From Alistipes sp. (lineage in GTDB: Bacteria; Bacteroidota; Bacteroidia; Bacteroidales; Rikenellaceae), in NCBI GenBank assembly GCA_017483225.1, contig JAFULF010000023.1, positions 1 through 61,190 on the forward strand: a DNA stretch of 61,190 nt. Reading direction: 5' to 3'. Position 1 is the first letter of the stretch; the number at the start of each line of letters is the position of its first letter. This document shows positions 7,658 to 15,758 of the stretch, one piece after another. A model generated the notes under the pieces. It saw only the letters and a program-made list of their open reading frames with translations. It was not told the origin of the DNA and made no database searches. The translations under genes and the position numbers were made by a program.

Positions 7658-10600
7658 TTAGAACGTAACATTTACACCACCCGAAATTGTACGCATTGGC
7701 GAGTAGTATGCAGCCGAAGCTCCACCCGTAATACTCTGGCGTGGGTCAAGACCCTTACGCTGCGACCATAACCATACGTTCTCGCAGGCGAGATAGATTC
7801 TGAGCTTCGAGATATGAGCCTTCGACATCCACTTGGAAGGGAAGGTATAACCGAAATTGATATTTTGCAGACTCAAATAAGAGGCATCGGTCACAAATCG
7901 GTCGGAAGATGCAGCGGTGTACATATCTCCCATCACGAAGCGTGGAACATCGGTAACCTTATTCTGCGGAGTCCAAGCCTTATAGATATCCTTGTGGTAT
8001 GCATTACCGACGGTCGAAGTCGATGGGCTGCTCATATAGAAGGCGTAGTCGCTATCATATACGGTACCACCAATCTGATATACGAAGTTGAGCGAGAGGT
8101 CGAAGCCGTATGCGCTGAACGTCGTACCGAAACCACCATAGAGGTCAGGCAACGAGGTGTCGAATACGAAGTAGTCGGCATCCGAAGCGTAGTCGGTAGT
8201 CTTGTACATCTCCACGTCGGTCTTGCCCGTAACTCGATTGACGAACTCACGACGAGCCCAGAACAGAGGCTTACCCGTCTCCTCCTCTACACCTGCATAG
8301 GCCTTATACACCTTGGTATAGAGTGCCTTACCCAGACCGTAGAAGTTCGAGCCGTCACGGTAACCGTAGTACTTGTTACCCTCCAAGTCGTAGTAGCTCT
8401 CCGTTACGGCCGAGTCGGCGAGTTTGAGCACCTTATTGTTCACATAGGTTGCATTCAGGTTGAAGTCCCACTGGAAGTTCTTCGTGCGGATAAGGCCTGC
8501 ATTGAGTGACAACTCGACACCCTGGTTGGCCATATCGCCGACATTCTTGTAGTAGCCCGAGTAACCCATCGAAGCAGGAACGGTAAACCACGACAACATA
8601 TCCGAGGTCTTACGATAGAAGTACTCCAAGGTACCGGAGAGGCGGTATCCGAACAAGCCGAAATCGACACCGGCGTTGAAGTTGGAGTTGGTCTCCCACG
8701 TGATATACTCGTTACCCTTCTGCGCAAAACTTACAGACCAGTTGTCCGTACCGTCATTTGCGATTGAGTAGAGGTCCATATAGAGGTAGTTACCAATCTG
8801 GTCGTTACCCTGCGAACCATACGAAGCCTTAACCTTCAACTCATCGACCCAGCGAGCGTTGAACCAACTCTCACGATTGATAAGCCATCCGGCAGATACC
8901 GACCAGAAGTTACCCCAGCGGTGCTTTGGATGGAAACGTGAGGAGGCATCACGACGGAACGATGCGGCAGCAAAGATGCGGCCTGCGTAGTCGTACTGCG
9001 CACGGAGGAAGTAACCCTCGTTGCTGTAACGTGAGATTGACGACGACATACTCGACATCTTCAACGCCTGCGAGAGCTCCGTTGCGTCGGTAGTGAAGAG
9101 GCCCGACTTGCTGGTGCTCATAGAGCGTGACATATCGTAGTTGTTCTCGTGACCAATCATCGCATCTACCGTGTGCTGGCCAAACTGGCGGTTCCACGAG
9201 AGAATCTGCTGCAAGGTGTAGCTCCAAGCGATACCCGACACACGGTCGATATAACCACCCGTCATTGCGCTCTGTCCATAGAGGATATTACCCGTCGAGA
9301 GCGACTCGCCCTGCGACATCGACACACCGCCGTTGAACGAGAACTTGAAGCCCTCCGGGAGGATGATGTCGGCAAAACCGTTGAACGATGCCATATTGGT
9401 CGTAGAGTTATGCTTGTCGAGCAGGTGGTCGCCGTATGCGTTGGTATTAGGCATAAACGGACGAACAAGACCCGCATTCGAGCCGGCGTTGGTAGCCGTA
9501 CCGTAGTCGTAAATCACGTGACCACGCTCATCGTACATAATATTGCCCTCACCGTCACGCACATAGAGCGGATAGATAGGTGCAATCTGCGTGGTGAAGT
9601 TGAAGATGTTACCCGACGAGGAAGAGTCACCCTCCGCTGTTGCCACATTGCTGTAAGCGTGCGAGTAGGATGCGTTACCACCAACCTTCAACCACTTCTT
9701 CGCCTGATAGTCGGCACGCAGACGAGCCGTATAACGCTCGTAGCCCGTAGCCTTGACGATACCCTCGTTGTTCAGATAACCAAACGAGCCGTAGAAGTTC
9801 GACTTGCCGGTCGAAGCGGCAACATTCACGTTATACTCCTGACGAATGCCGTCCATATAAATCTCATCGGTCCAGTTATCCGGCGTGAGCAGGTAGCTCT
9901 GACCATTGTAGGTCACCTTACGGCCCAAAGCAGCGTTAGGGTTGAGCTTGCCGTTAAGACCAATCAGGTTCTGACCTGCCGGCAACTCATAGACATTGTA
10001 ACCCAAACCACCATTGGTCGCAGTCGTGAGGACTCCGTTTGCGCTGATGTGCGCATTGTATGAGGACTGACCCTGCTCCCACTCGTAGTAGTTCTTCAAG
10101 AGAGAGTAGTGAGCCTCGTAGTGCTCGCCCGGATTCTTGATAATATCGTAGTCCTGCTTTGCACGCTGATTCACACCCACCTTGATATCCACGTTCACGA
10201 TAGCCTCCTGCGACTTCGCACGCTTGGTAGTGATGAGGATGACACCATTGGCACCACGAGAACCGTAGAGTGCCGCAGCTGCCGCATCCTTCAACACCGA
10301 CATAGACTCGATATCCGAAGGGTTGATATCGTTCAAGCCACCGGCAAACGACATACCGTCCAAGATGATGAGCGGGCTTGTTCCTGCGTTGATGGAGCTG
10401 AAACCACGAATGACAACCGTAGGCGACGATGCTCCCGGCTGACCCGAAGCGTTGAGAATCTGCAAGCCCGGAACCTTACCATTCAGCGCATCCACAGCGT
10501 TGGAAGTCTGGCTCTTAACCAAATCCTCCGACTTAACCATAGCCGCAGAACCGGTAAAGGCCTCACGCTTTGCCTGACCATAAGCCGTCACAATGATATC

Positions 10601-10906
10601 CTCTATACCCTGTGTCGATTCCTGCAACACAACGTCGATAGAGGTCTTGCCATTGACAGGAACCTTCGCATCCTCATATCCGATAAACGACACGAGCAAC
10701 ACGCCGTCGGCCGGAACATCCAGAACATACTGTCCCTGCAAATCGGTAGATGTTCCGATAGTGGTACCGTCAACTACGACCGTCGCTCCGATAATAGGAG
10801 CACCGTCCGAGCCGGTAACCGTACCGGACACCTGCTTATTCTGCGCCAGCGCAACCGCACACAGCATCAGAACCGAAGCAACCGATAGTACAATTTTTCT
10901 AACCAT
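7658..10906 (-). CDS. SusC/RagA-family TonB-linked outer-membrane transporter
   Basis: 1082 residues with a Sec signal peptide cut after about residue 21 (CAVALAQ). A CarboxypepD_reg-like domain covers about 24-100 (VSGTVTGSDGAPIIGATVVV, SFIGYEDAKVPV). A TonB-box-like segment follows (EDIIVTAYGQAKREAFTGS), then the plug with the SusC signature (SIESMSVLKDAAAAALYGSRGANGVILITTK) and a 22-strand barrel ending in F (GGVNVTF). No STN domain is present, so it is not the type that signals directly to an anti-sigma factor. Length is typical of the family. It imports, with TonB energy, the ligand captured by the downstream SusD. A consensus promoter lies at 10945-10976; no sigma/anti-sigma pair or hybrid two-component regulator is present in the window. 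Confidence 0.97.
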   Translation of the reverse strand: MVRKIVLSVASVLMLCAVALAQNKQVSGTVTGSDGAPIIGATVVVDGTTIGTSTDLQGQYVLDVPADGVLLVSFIGYEDAKVPVNGKTSIDVVLQESTQGIEDIIVTAYGQAKREAFTGSAAMVKSEDLVKSQTSNAVDALNGKVPGLQILNASGQPGASSPTVVIRGFSSINAGTSPLIILDGMSFAGGLNDINPSDIESMSVLKDAAAAALYGSRGANGVILITTKRAKSQEAIVNVDIKVGVNQRAKQDYDIIKNPGEHYEAHYSLLKNYYEWEQGQSSYNAHISANGVLTTATNGGLGYNVYELPAGQNLIGLNGKLNPNAALGRKVTYNGQSYLLTPDNWTDEIYMDGIRQEYNVNVAASTGKSNFYGSFGYLNNEGIVKATGYERYTARLRADYQAKKWLKVGGNASYSHAYSNVATAEGDSSSSGNIFNFTTQIAPIYPLYVRDGEGNIMYDERGHVIYDYGTATNAGSNAGLVRPFMPNTNAYGDHLLDKHNSTTNMASFNGFADIILPEGFKFSFNGGVSMSQGESLSTGNILYGQSAMTGGYIDRVSGIAWSYTLQQILSWNRQFGQHTVDAMIGHENNYDMSRSMSTSKSGLFTTDATELSQALKMSSMSSSISRYSNEGYFLRAQYDYAGRIFAAASFRRDASSRFHPKHRWGNFWSVSAGWLINRESWFNARWVDELKVKASYGSQGNDQIGNYLYMDLYSIANDGTDNWSVSFAQKGNEYITWETNSNFNAGVDFGLFGYRLSGTLEYFYRKTSDMLSWFTVPASMGYSGYYKNVGDMANQGVELSLNAGLIRTKNFQWDFNLNATYVNNKVLKLADSAVTESYYDLEGNKYYGYRDGSNFYGLGKALYTKVYKAYAGVEEETGKPLFWARREFVNRVTGKTDVEMYKTTDYASDADYFVFDTSLPDLYGGFGTTFSAYGFDLSLNFVYQIGGTVYDSDYAFYMSSPSTSTVGNAYHKDIYKAWTPQNKVTDVPRFVMGDMYTAASSDRFVTDASYLSLQNINFGYTFPSKWMSKAHISKLRIYLACENVWLWSQRKGLDPRQSITGGASAAYYSPMRTISGGVNVTF

Positions 10907-10944
10907 AAATACAATATTTTATTATTACATACAATATTCCGTCG

Positions 10945-10976
10945 CAAAGGTAATCATTGCATACGAGAATGACAAA
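10945..10976 (-). promoter_or_regulatory. Bacteroidetes-type promoter for the susC operon
   Basis: On the minus strand, TTTG (10973-10976) and TACCTTTG (10945-10952) are 20 nt apart. The -7 box is 38 nt upstream of the susC start codon. Confidence 0.8.
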
Positions 10977-11357
10977 TAAAATATGAATAAATTTGCAGTG
11001 CACTAACAGAATTAAACCAAAGAGGAGAATTATAGTTTCAAATCGTAAGCAATACCGCCCCGTTTCGGGCAAATAATAACAACTTTGCCCCACTATTTAA
11101 TTAAATTTTATAATAATTACCTATTTACGAGCAAGTAAAAAGCCAAAAATCGAGATACGAATTTTTAACCACAAAAGGGGCAATAGATGTAGAAAAGGTG
11201 TATAAAAAAATCCCAAAATCAATAGAGAGGCGACTTGTCGAGGGGCTATTTATGCACGGGCAGGAGAGTTTAATGCATAAATATACATTTATTCATTTTG
11301 CCTCATATTTCGTTTCTCCGCCGTCGTTATATAATATATATAGGTATAGGTATGGGC
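10977..11357. other. AT-rich gene-free spacer
   Basis: About 380 bp between the susC promoter and the mutB terminator. It is A/T-rich with a run of ATATATAGGTATAG-type sequence near 11335. I see no credible ORF, no RNA structure and no repeat of families A or B. It may hold upstream regulatory sites for susC. Confidence 0.5.
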
Positions 11358-11391
11358 ACAAAAAACAAGGAGAGGCACAGCCTCCCCTTGT
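11358..11391 (-). terminator. Intrinsic terminator of the mutA-mutB operon
   Basis: 11365-11376 and 11380-11391 pair in 11 of 12 positions around a 3-nt loop. On the minus strand they are followed by TTTTTTG. This is a textbook terminator, 46 nt after the mutB stop codon. Confidence 0.9.
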
Positions 11392-11437
11392 CACATATTT
11401 CGGGTGGTGGCAGTCACCTGCCCCACCTCGCACGACC

Positions 11438-13561
11438 TTAATCGTTCAGAATCTCCAACATCTTGATAGCCGATGCCGACACCTTCGAACCAGGGCCGAA
11501 GATAGCCGCTGCGCCATCACGATAGAGCTGCTCGTAGTCCTGTGCAGGGATAACACCACCAACGATGACGATGATATCCTCACGACCGAGCTTCTTCAAC
11601 TCCTCGATAATCTGCGGAACGAGTGTCAAGTGACCTGCTGCGAGCGAAGATACACCCACGATATGCACGTCATTCTCAACAGCCTGCTTAGCAGCCTCGG
11701 CAGGGGTCTGGAACAGATGTCCCATATCCACATCGAAGCCGATATCGGCATAACCCGTTGCTACAACCTTGGCACCACGGTCGTGACCGTCCTGACCAAG
11801 TTTCGCAATCATAATACGTGGCTGACGGCCCTCACGCTTTGCGAACTCTGCGCACATAGCCTTCGCCTTTTCAAACTCTGTATCCTGTTTCATTGCTGAA
11901 CTATAAACACCCGAAATTGAACGAATAACTGCATTGTAGCGGCCTACAACAACCTCGCAAGCATACGAAATCTCACCGAGGGTTGCACGTACCTTCGCAG
12001 CCTCAACAGCCAATTCAAGCAGGTTGCCCTCACCGGTCTCAACGCACTTGGTAATTGCTGCCAACGCTGCATCTACGGTTGCCTGGTCACGGTTAGCCTT
12101 CAACTCATTGAGTCGCTTAATCTGGCTCTCACGAACTGCGGTGTTATCCACAGCAAGGATGTCGATTGGCGCCTCCTTTTCAAGGCGGTACTCGTTCAAG
12201 CCGATAATCTTCTGCTCACCGGAGTCAATGCGGGCCTGTGTACGAGCAGCAGCCTCCTCGATACGCATCTTAGGAATACCCGTCTCGATAGCCTTCGCCA
12301 TACCGCCGAGCTTCTCAACCTCCTCGATGAGTGCCCACGCCTTGTGTGCAATCTCGTTGGTGAGGCTCTCAACATAGTACGAACCTGCCCAAGGGTCAAC
12401 CGAGCGGCATACGTTGGTCTCCTCCTGAATGTAAATCTGGGTGTTACGAGCAATACGTGCCGAGAAGTCGGTAGGAAGGGCGATAGCCTCATCCAACGCA
12501 TTGGTATGCAACGACTGGGTGTGACCGAGAGCGGCACCCATAGCCTCGATAGCGGTACGACCTACATTGTTGAATGGGTCCTGCTCCGTAAGCGACCATC
12601 CCGAAGTCTGGGAGTGGGTACGCAATGCGAGCGACTTAGGATTCTTAGGCTCGAACTGCTTAACAATCTTCGCCCACAACATACGTGCAGCACGCATCTT
12701 GGCAATCTCCATAAAGTGGTTCATACCGATAGCCCAGAAGAAGGACAAGCGTGGCGCAAACGCATCAATAGACATACCGGCATTGATACCTGCACGCAGG
12801 TACTCCAAACCGTCTGCCAGAGTGTATGCCAACTCGATATCTGCCGTAGCACCTGCCTCCTGCATATGGTAGCCGGAGATGGAGATAGAGTTGAACTTAG
12901 GCATATTCTTCGATGTGTACTCGAAGATGTCGGCGATAATCTTCATCGAGAACTTCGGAGGGTAAATATAGGTGTTACGCACCATAAACTCCTTCAAAAT
13001 ATCGTTCTGGATGGTACCTGCCAACTGGTCGAGAGTACAGCCTTGCTCCAAACCGGTAACGATGTAGAATGCCAGAACAGGCAGCACGGCACCGTTCATA
13101 GTCATCGACACCGACATCTTGTCGAGCGGAATACCGTCGAAGAGCACCTTCATATCCTCAACCGAGCAGATAGATACACCCGCCTTACCTACGTCACCAA
13201 CTACACGAGGGTGGTCGGCATCGTAGCCACGGTGTGTCGCAAGGTCGAAGGCTACCGACAGACCCTTCTGACCGGCAGCGAGGTTACGACGATAGAATGC
13301 GTTGGACTCCTCGGCAGTAGAGAAACCTGCATACTGACGGATAGTCCAAGGACGCATAACGTACATAGTGGAGTAAGGGCCACGGAGGAACGGTGCAACA
13401 CCCGCTGCATAGTTCAGGTGCTCCATACCTTCGAGGTCTGCCGCAGTGTAGCCATCCTTAACAGAGATTTGCTCTGCGGTAATCCAAGGCTCCTTAACAG
13501 CCTCGGTCGAGTGGCAAGCAGCGCCACCCTCATATTTCAATTCTGCAAATTTTGCTCTCAT
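11438..13561 (-). CDS. mutB: Methylmalonyl-CoA mutase, large (alpha) subunit
   Basis: 707 residues, the usual length. With adenosylcobalamin it interconverts succinyl-CoA and (R)-methylmalonyl-CoA, the key step of the succinate-propionate pathway. The N-terminal TIM barrel includes [20 protein letters not shown] and later [19 protein letters not shown]. The C-terminal cobalamin domain has the base-off histidine motif [20 protein letters not shown] and the GGVIPAQDY segment. It lies 18 nt after mutA on the same transcript and is followed by a strong terminator. No methylmalonyl-CoA epimerase, decarboxylase subunits or meaB lie nearby. Confidence 0.98.
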   Translation of the reverse strand: MRAKFAELKYEGGAACHSTEAVKEPWITAEQISVKDGYTAADLEGMEHLNYAAGVAPFLRGPYSTMYVMRPWTIRQYAGFSTAEESNAFYRRNLAAGQKGLSVAFDLATHRGYDADHPRVVGDVGKAGVSICSVEDMKVLFDGIPLDKMSVSMTMNGAVLPVLAFYIVTGLEQGCTLDQLAGTIQNDILKEFMVRNTYIYPPKFSMKIIADIFEYTSKNMPKFNSISISGYHMQEAGATADIELAYTLADGLEYLRAGINAGMSIDAFAPRLSFFWAIGMNHFMEIAKMRAARMLWAKIVKQFEPKNPKSLALRTHSQTSGWSLTEQDPFNNVGRTAIEAMGAALGHTQSLHTNALDEAIALPTDFSARIARNTQIYIQEETNVCRSVDPWAGSYYVESLTNEIAHKAWALIEEVEKLGGMAKAIETGIPKMRIEEAAARTQARIDSGEQKIIGLNEYRLEKEAPIDILAVDNTAVRESQIKRLNELKANRDQATVDAALAAITKCVETGEGNLLELAVEAAKVRATLGEISYACEVVVGRYNAVIRSISGVYSSAMKQDTEFEKAKAMCAEFAKREGRQPRIMIAKLGQDGHDRGAKVVATGYADIGFDVDMGHLFQTPAEAAKQAVENDVHIVGVSSLAAGHLTLVPQIIEELKKLGREDIIVIVGGVIPAQDYEQLYRDGAAAIFGPGSKVSASAIKMLEILND

Positions 13562-13579
13562 TTCTCTAATCCTCCTTCA

Positions 13580-15430
13580 TTAGATACCCATCTGTGCAAG
13601 GTAGCCACGCAATGTTTCAAGTACGTTGCTCTTCACACTGATAAAGTTGTTAATACCCTTTGCTTGAAGCTCCTCTGTGCAAGCAGGAGCACCCGCTACT
13701 ACGAGGATAGCCTTCTCGCCGAGAAGTTCCTTCGCCTTTGGAGCAAGCTCTGCATAGTCATCATCCGACGCACAGATTACAACAATCTCCGCCTTCGATT
13801 CGAGGGCCGCCTTAACGCCATCCTCAACCGACTTGAAGAAGTTGTTATCCTGAACACGGATACCTGCGCAAGCGAAGAAGTTGCAAGAGAACTGCGCACG
13901 TGCACGTGCCATCGCAAGGTTTCCGCAAGTGAGCATAAATGCCTTTGGCTCCTTGCCGCTGCGGTCAACACCCAGACGCATAGCCTCGAATGCCATAGCA
14001 CCACGATATGGGGTGAGCACATTGCCCTCGCCTGCCTCACGGGTTACAACCTCGGCCGAAACGCCGGCATCGGCAACCTCCGTGAAGTTAGGATACTGGT
14101 TTGCACCCAGCAGAATCTGACGACGTGTAGCGATAGCCTTATCCTTCGCCGCTGCCGAAGCCTTCACACGCTCTACCACGTAGCCGCTCTTGAATGCCTC
14201 AACATAGCCACCCTTCTCCTCCAATTCGAGGAAGAGCTTCCAAGCCTCCGAAGCGATGCAGTCGGTCAGGTTCTCGATGTAGTACGAGCCACCGGCAGGG
14301 TCAACCACCTGGTCGAAGTGCGACTCGTGCTTCAACAGAAGGCTCTCATTGCGAGCGATACGCTGCGAGAACTCTGTTGGCTCGCTATACGAGTGGTCGA
14401 ATGGAAGAACCTCCAACGAGTGTACGCCTGCGATAGCAGCCGACATCGCCTCGGTAGTTCCACGCAACATATTTACGTAAGGGTCATAAACGGTCTGGTT
14501 CCAAGCCGATGTACGAGCGTGTGCCAGCATCTTGCACGAGCAGTCACAAGCAGGCTCATACTTCTTAACGATGTTGGCCCACAGCAGACGTGCTGCACGG
14601 AACTTCGCCATCTCCATAAAGTAGTTCGAGGTAACAGCAAACGAGAAACGAATCTTCTTCGCAGCCTCGTCGATGGTAAGACCTGCCTCCATAAGGCGTA
14701 CCAGATATTCGTGAGCCACCGACAGACCGAAGCCGAGCTCCTCAACGATGGTGGAGCCTGCATCCGAGAATACATTTGCCGATACGTTCACAACACGAAC
14801 ACGCTTGTACTCTGCCGTAGCCTTTACCAACTCTGCAATCTTATTGATGCACTTGCCCTCCTGACAATCCTCACACCAAGCGCCCTTCTGCGAAAGGTGC
14901 TTTACGAGTGGGTCGATGCAGAAGTTCACACGGAGCTCATCCTTCGCTACGCCCTCCTTCTCTGCCTTTGCCAGCACGAGAGCGACGAGCTTGCCTACAC
15001 CCTTACCACAGAATGTAAGCTCTACTGCCGGAAGAACGATACCCGAGAGGAGTTGGTCGAGCTCCTCGGCCGAGAGTTCTGCGCTGAGGCAGAAGCCGAG
15101 CGAGTCAACACCCGCCTCCAACATCTTCAATGCGGTAGCGTTTGCCTCCTTCGGACACTTCACCGCCACGGTCTGGTGGGTAAGCCAACTGTTGTCGCCG
15201 CTTACACCTCTCAAATAAGGGAACTCGCCAGCCTGAGTACCCAATGTTTTAAGACCTTCGAGGTTCTCGGCACGATAGTATGGACGAAGATTAAAACCCT
15301 CGTTAGTACGCCATACCAACTTGCGCTCATAGTCGGCACCTTTAAGGTCAACAGCTATCGCCGCCTCCCAAGTCTCGGTCGAAACCCCCGGAAACTCGGC
15401 GAATAACTTCTCTTGATTGGTTGTTGCCAT
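13580..15430 (-). CDS. mutA: Methylmalonyl-CoA mutase, small (beta) subunit
   Basis: 616 residues from MATTNQEKLFAEFPG. An upstream in-frame ATG (15472) would add 14 residues (MKIFPKHNKINLKT) that do not look like the family's N-terminus. The protein is homologous to MutB (WANIVKKYEPACDCSC, HARTSAWNQTVYDPYVNML) but lacks the DGHDRG cobalamin motif in its C-terminal domain, as expected for the non-catalytic partner. A Cys-rich insert (CEDCQEGKC at about residues 180-200, and CDCSC) could bind a metal; I do not know it as a general family feature. The -7 box at 15504-15511 gives a leader of only about 65 nt, too short for a cobalamin riboswitch. Confidence 0.95.
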   Translation of the reverse strand: MATTNQEKLFAEFPGVSTETWEAAIAVDLKGADYERKLVWRTNEGFNLRPYYRAENLEGLKTLGTQAGEFPYLRGVSGDNSWLTHQTVAVKCPKEANATALKMLEAGVDSLGFCLSAELSAEELDQLLSGIVLPAVELTFCGKGVGKLVALVLAKAEKEGVAKDELRVNFCIDPLVKHLSQKGAWCEDCQEGKCINKIAELVKATAEYKRVRVVNVSANVFSDAGSTIVEELGFGLSVAHEYLVRLMEAGLTIDEAAKKIRFSFAVTSNYFMEMAKFRAARLLWANIVKKYEPACDCSCKMLAHARTSAWNQTVYDPYVNMLRGTTEAMSAAIAGVHSLEVLPFDHSYSEPTEFSQRIARNESLLLKHESHFDQVVDPAGGSYYIENLTDCIASEAWKLFLELEEKGGYVEAFKSGYVVERVKASAAAKDKAIATRRQILLGANQYPNFTEVADAGVSAEVVTREAGEGNVLTPYRGAMAFEAMRLGVDRSGKEPKAFMLTCGNLAMARARAQFSCNFFACAGIRVQDNNFFKSVEDGVKAALESKAEIVVICASDDDYAELAPKAKELLGEKAILVVAGAPACTEELQAKGINNFISVKSNVLETLRGYLAQMGI

Positions 15431-15503
15431 AGTTTTTAAGTTAATTTTATTGTGTTTAGGGAAAATTTTCAAAAAATCACACCTCTGTTCTTAAAAGAAC
15501 AAG

Positions 15504-15531
15504 CAAAGTTAGCAATCTTTTCTCGAACAAA
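15504..15531 (-). promoter_or_regulatory. Probable mutAB promoter
   Basis: On the minus strand a TAACTTTG box lies at 15504-15511 and a TTTG at 15528-15531. The 16-nt spacing is shorter than the usual 19-21, so the -7 box is the more reliable half. Confidence 0.55.
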
Positions 15532-15594
15532 GAAATTTTATCACACTTTTTTCACCTATCGGGAAGCCGCATCGGAAGTTTTCTAAATTTTTCA

Positions 15595-15668
15595 TTATTT
15601 ATCGTTTTTCGATATATTATTTTATTTGCGATTTTGCTTCGCCTGTTTTATTTATCGTTTTTCGATAT
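15595..15668. repeat. Two perfect 21-bp direct repeats with palindromic cores (putative operator)
   Basis: The 21-bp sequence at 15595-15615 recurs without change at 15648-15668. Each copy contains TATCG-TTTTT-CGATA, a 5-bp inverted repeat around a T tract. The copies are 53 bp apart (about five helical turns, so on the same DNA face) and lie between the divergent mutAB and glnN promoters. The arrangement suggests a regulator binding site serving one or both genes. Confidence 0.7.
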
Positions 15669-15701
15669 GCCGATAATATTTTTAATCACTTTTTCGACGT
15701 T

Positions 15702-15736
15702 TTTGGAACACCTTTACTGAAATTGTAATATATTTG
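15702..15736 (+). promoter_or_regulatory. Probable glnN promoter
   Basis: TATATTTG at 15729-15736 fits the -7 box. A TTTG at 15702-15705 is 23 nt away, slightly long. The -7 box is 22 nt upstream of the chosen start codon, and the 21-bp repeats lie just upstream. Confidence 0.65.
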
Positions 15737-15758
15737 CAACACGCAAACACAAATGATT

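Noticed and set aside
3385-10906. Calling the SusC/D locus a polysaccharide utilisation locus
   Set aside because: No glycoside hydrolase, polysaccharide lyase or sugar-sensing regulator is present beside it in the window.
12344-15406. Long open frame of about 1000 codons on the plus strand across mutA/mutB
   Set aside because: It is antisense to two certain genes, has the residue composition of a shadow frame (rich in Leu, Arg, His, Cys) and no domain. The same reasoning excludes the long plus-strand frames over 1214-3181, 3844-6006, 6157-7668 and 19636-20859 and the minus-strand frames over 26530-27912 and 24571-25605.
15431-15503. Possible cobalamin riboswitch upstream of mutA
   Set aside because: The predicted leader is only about 65 nt and shows no B12-box-like sequence or extended structure.
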